Below are positions 14,149 through 14,866 of a stretch of 14,866 nucleotides of DNA, piece after piece. The notes beneath the pieces are model-generated. The model was not told the DNA's origin, made no database searches, and was given only the letters and a program-made list of their open reading frames with translations. Position numbers and translations under genes: made by a program. This DNA is from JAFLUQ01 sp964537995 (GTDB taxonomy: Bacteria; Bacillota; Clostridia; UMGS1883), in contig CAZICW010000041.1 in NCBI GenBank assembly GCA_964537995.1, positions 1 through 14,866 of the forward strand, written 5' to 3'. The stretch's first letter is position 1, and every line of letters starts with the position of its first letter.

Positions 14149-14646
14149 ATGGATGTGAAGCGACGCGATAAGCATAACTATTATCTTGATATTGCGATGA
14201 CGGTTCTGGAACGCAGCACCTGCTTGCGCCGGAAATACGGCTCCATTATCGTAAAAAATGACGAAATAATATCTACCGGATATACAGGCTCGCCTCGGGG
14301 ACGCAAAAATTGCACGGATTTGGGCTATTGCCGCCGAGAGCAGCTCAATATTCCGCGCGGTGAGCGATACGAGCTGTGCCGCAGCGTACATAGCGAGGCA
14401 AACGCCATAATCAGCGCGTCGCGCCGTGATATGATAGGCTCGACCTTATACCTCGCCGGTAAGGAGTGCGCCACCGGCGAGCTTGTCAAAAACGCCACAA
14501 GCTGCGCCTTTTGCAAGCGTATGATTATCAACGCGGGAATAGAAAAGGTTATAATCCGCAACACAATGGACGAATACACCGAGATTGACGTTAAACACGA
14601 CTGGATTGAAAACGACGATAGTCTCGGCGACAAGCTGGGATATTGA
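14149..14646 (+). CDS. dCMP deaminase-family protein (ComEB-like)
   Basis: A zinc-dependent deaminase of 165 aa that should convert dCMP to dUMP, the precursor of dTMP. The active site is HSE (81-83) with catalytic Glu83, and SCAFC (118-122) with zinc ligands Cys119 and Cys122. N-terminal features fit the family: RSTCLRRKYGSIIV (22-35), TGYTGSPRG (43-51) and NCTDLGYCRRE (54-64). The usual HAE is HSE here, and the usual PC before the second motif is SC. The metal ligands and the proton-shuttling Glu are kept, so the enzyme should be active. TAAGGAG (14136-14142) lies 6 nt before the ATG, and the gene begins 15 bp after the adaptor gene, so it is probably the last of that transcription unit. 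Other nucleotide deaminase substrates cannot be ruled out. Confidence 0.92.
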   Translation: MDVKRRDKHNYYLDIAMTVLERSTCLRRKYGSIIVKNDEIISTGYTGSPRGRKNCTDLGYCRREQLNIPRGERYELCRSVHSEANAIISASRRDMIGSTLYLAGKECATGELVKNATSCAFCKRMIINAGIEKVIIRNTMDEYTEIDVKHDWIENDDSLGDKLGY

Positions 14647-14761
14647 TTGACGGCGGCAAAGCCGAAAATTATGCGGACTGTTTATAGTCGAACGCTCGCA
14701 TCTTGCGCGGCGGATATTGGGGCGTCTCTTTTCCGCGTTCGGCGCTGCGTAAGGTTTTTGG

Positions 14762-14794
14762 GGTGCGGATCTGCGGATTTGCACCTGTTTCTTT
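14762..14794 (+). terminator. Intrinsic terminator downstream of the dCMP deaminase gene
   Basis: GGTGCGGATC (14762-14771) and GATTTGCACC (14776-14785) form a continuous 10-bp stem in RNA (two G-U pairs) around a TGCG tetraloop. A T-rich tail, TGTTTCTTT (14786-14794), follows. It lies 115 bp past the stop. The sequence between (14647-14761) shows no gene. Confidence 0.65.
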
Positions 14795-14798
14795 GATG

Positions 14799-14842
14799 TA
14801 AACGGTTTTGATATTTGACAATGGCTATTGACAATAAACGGT
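14799..14842 (+). repeat. Interleaved direct repeats in front of the right-edge promoter
   Basis: TAAACGGT occurs at 14799-14806 and 14835-14842, and TTGACAAT at 14815-14822 and 14828-14835. The second copies overlap the -35 box and spacer of the promoter at 14828-14856. They may be regulator sites or a duplicated promoter remnant. Confidence 0.55.
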
Positions 14843-14856
14843 CGGCGTGGTATAAT
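14828..14856 (+). promoter_or_regulatory. Near-perfect sigma-A promoter at the right edge
   Basis: TTGACA (14828-14833), a 17-nt spacer and TATAAT (14851-14856) match consensus exactly. TG at 14848-14849 makes it an extended -10 as well. Transcription should begin around 14863 and serve a gene beyond the window. Confidence 0.92.
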
Positions 14857-14866
14857 AAACATACCA

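Noticed and set aside
14446..14862. 138-aa minus-strand open frame at the right end
   Set aside because: It overlaps the dCMP deaminase gene, the terminator and the consensus promoter, and shows no domain.

Overview
The window looks like part of the chromosome of an anaerobic, probably spore-forming Firmicute of the class Clostridia. The evidence is: strong AGGAGG-type ribosome sites; sigma-A promoters with TTGACA/TATAAT boxes; an electron-bifurcating NfnAB pair; secreted CotH-like, stalk-domain/ricin and BspA-type leucine-rich-repeat proteins; and endonuclease III, SHMT, RarA and dCMP deaminase sequences of clostridial type. The genus cannot be named from sequence alone. I see no phage, insertion sequence, CRISPR array, tRNA or rRNA.

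Layout. From 39 to 626 (+) is an RdgB/HAM1 nucleotide-sanitising pyrophosphatase. It converges on a two-gene minus-strand block: a secreted 747-aa CotH-family protein (926-3169) and, downstream, a 43-aa Cys/Gly/Asn-rich membrane microprotein (682-813). The microprotein has its own ribosome site, a terminator and possibly a sporulation-type promoter. CotH is transcribed divergently from a secreted protein with two stalk domains and ricin-like repeats (3378-4652). The two promoters lie back to back, with their -35 boxes only 9 bp apart. Endonuclease III (4686-5312, TTG start) follows the latter gene. After a 227-bp spacer with a perfect inverted repeat and an extended -10 promoter come nfnA and nfnB (5540-7790).

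From 7899 to 14646 six same-strand genes follow with gaps of 5-39 bp: a zinc-ribbon/DUF2628 membrane protein, a leucine-rich-repeat protein without signal peptide, glyA (SHMT), rarA, a 660-aa membrane-fusion-like protein with a duplicated adaptor core, and a dCMP deaminase. They may be one transcription unit. Loosely, rdgB, nth, rarA, the dCMP deaminase and glyA all serve nucleotide pools and genome upkeep (SHMT supplies one-carbon units for dTMP), but this is a theme and not a demonstrated pathway. A hairpin terminator closes the run, and a near-perfect promoter at the right edge drives a gene outside the window.

Most of the content is housekeeping. The parts most worth a second look are the double-core adaptor protein with no transporter beside it, the overlooked 43-aa microprotein next to CotH, the divergent secreted-protein promoter, and the inverted repeat in front of nfnAB.
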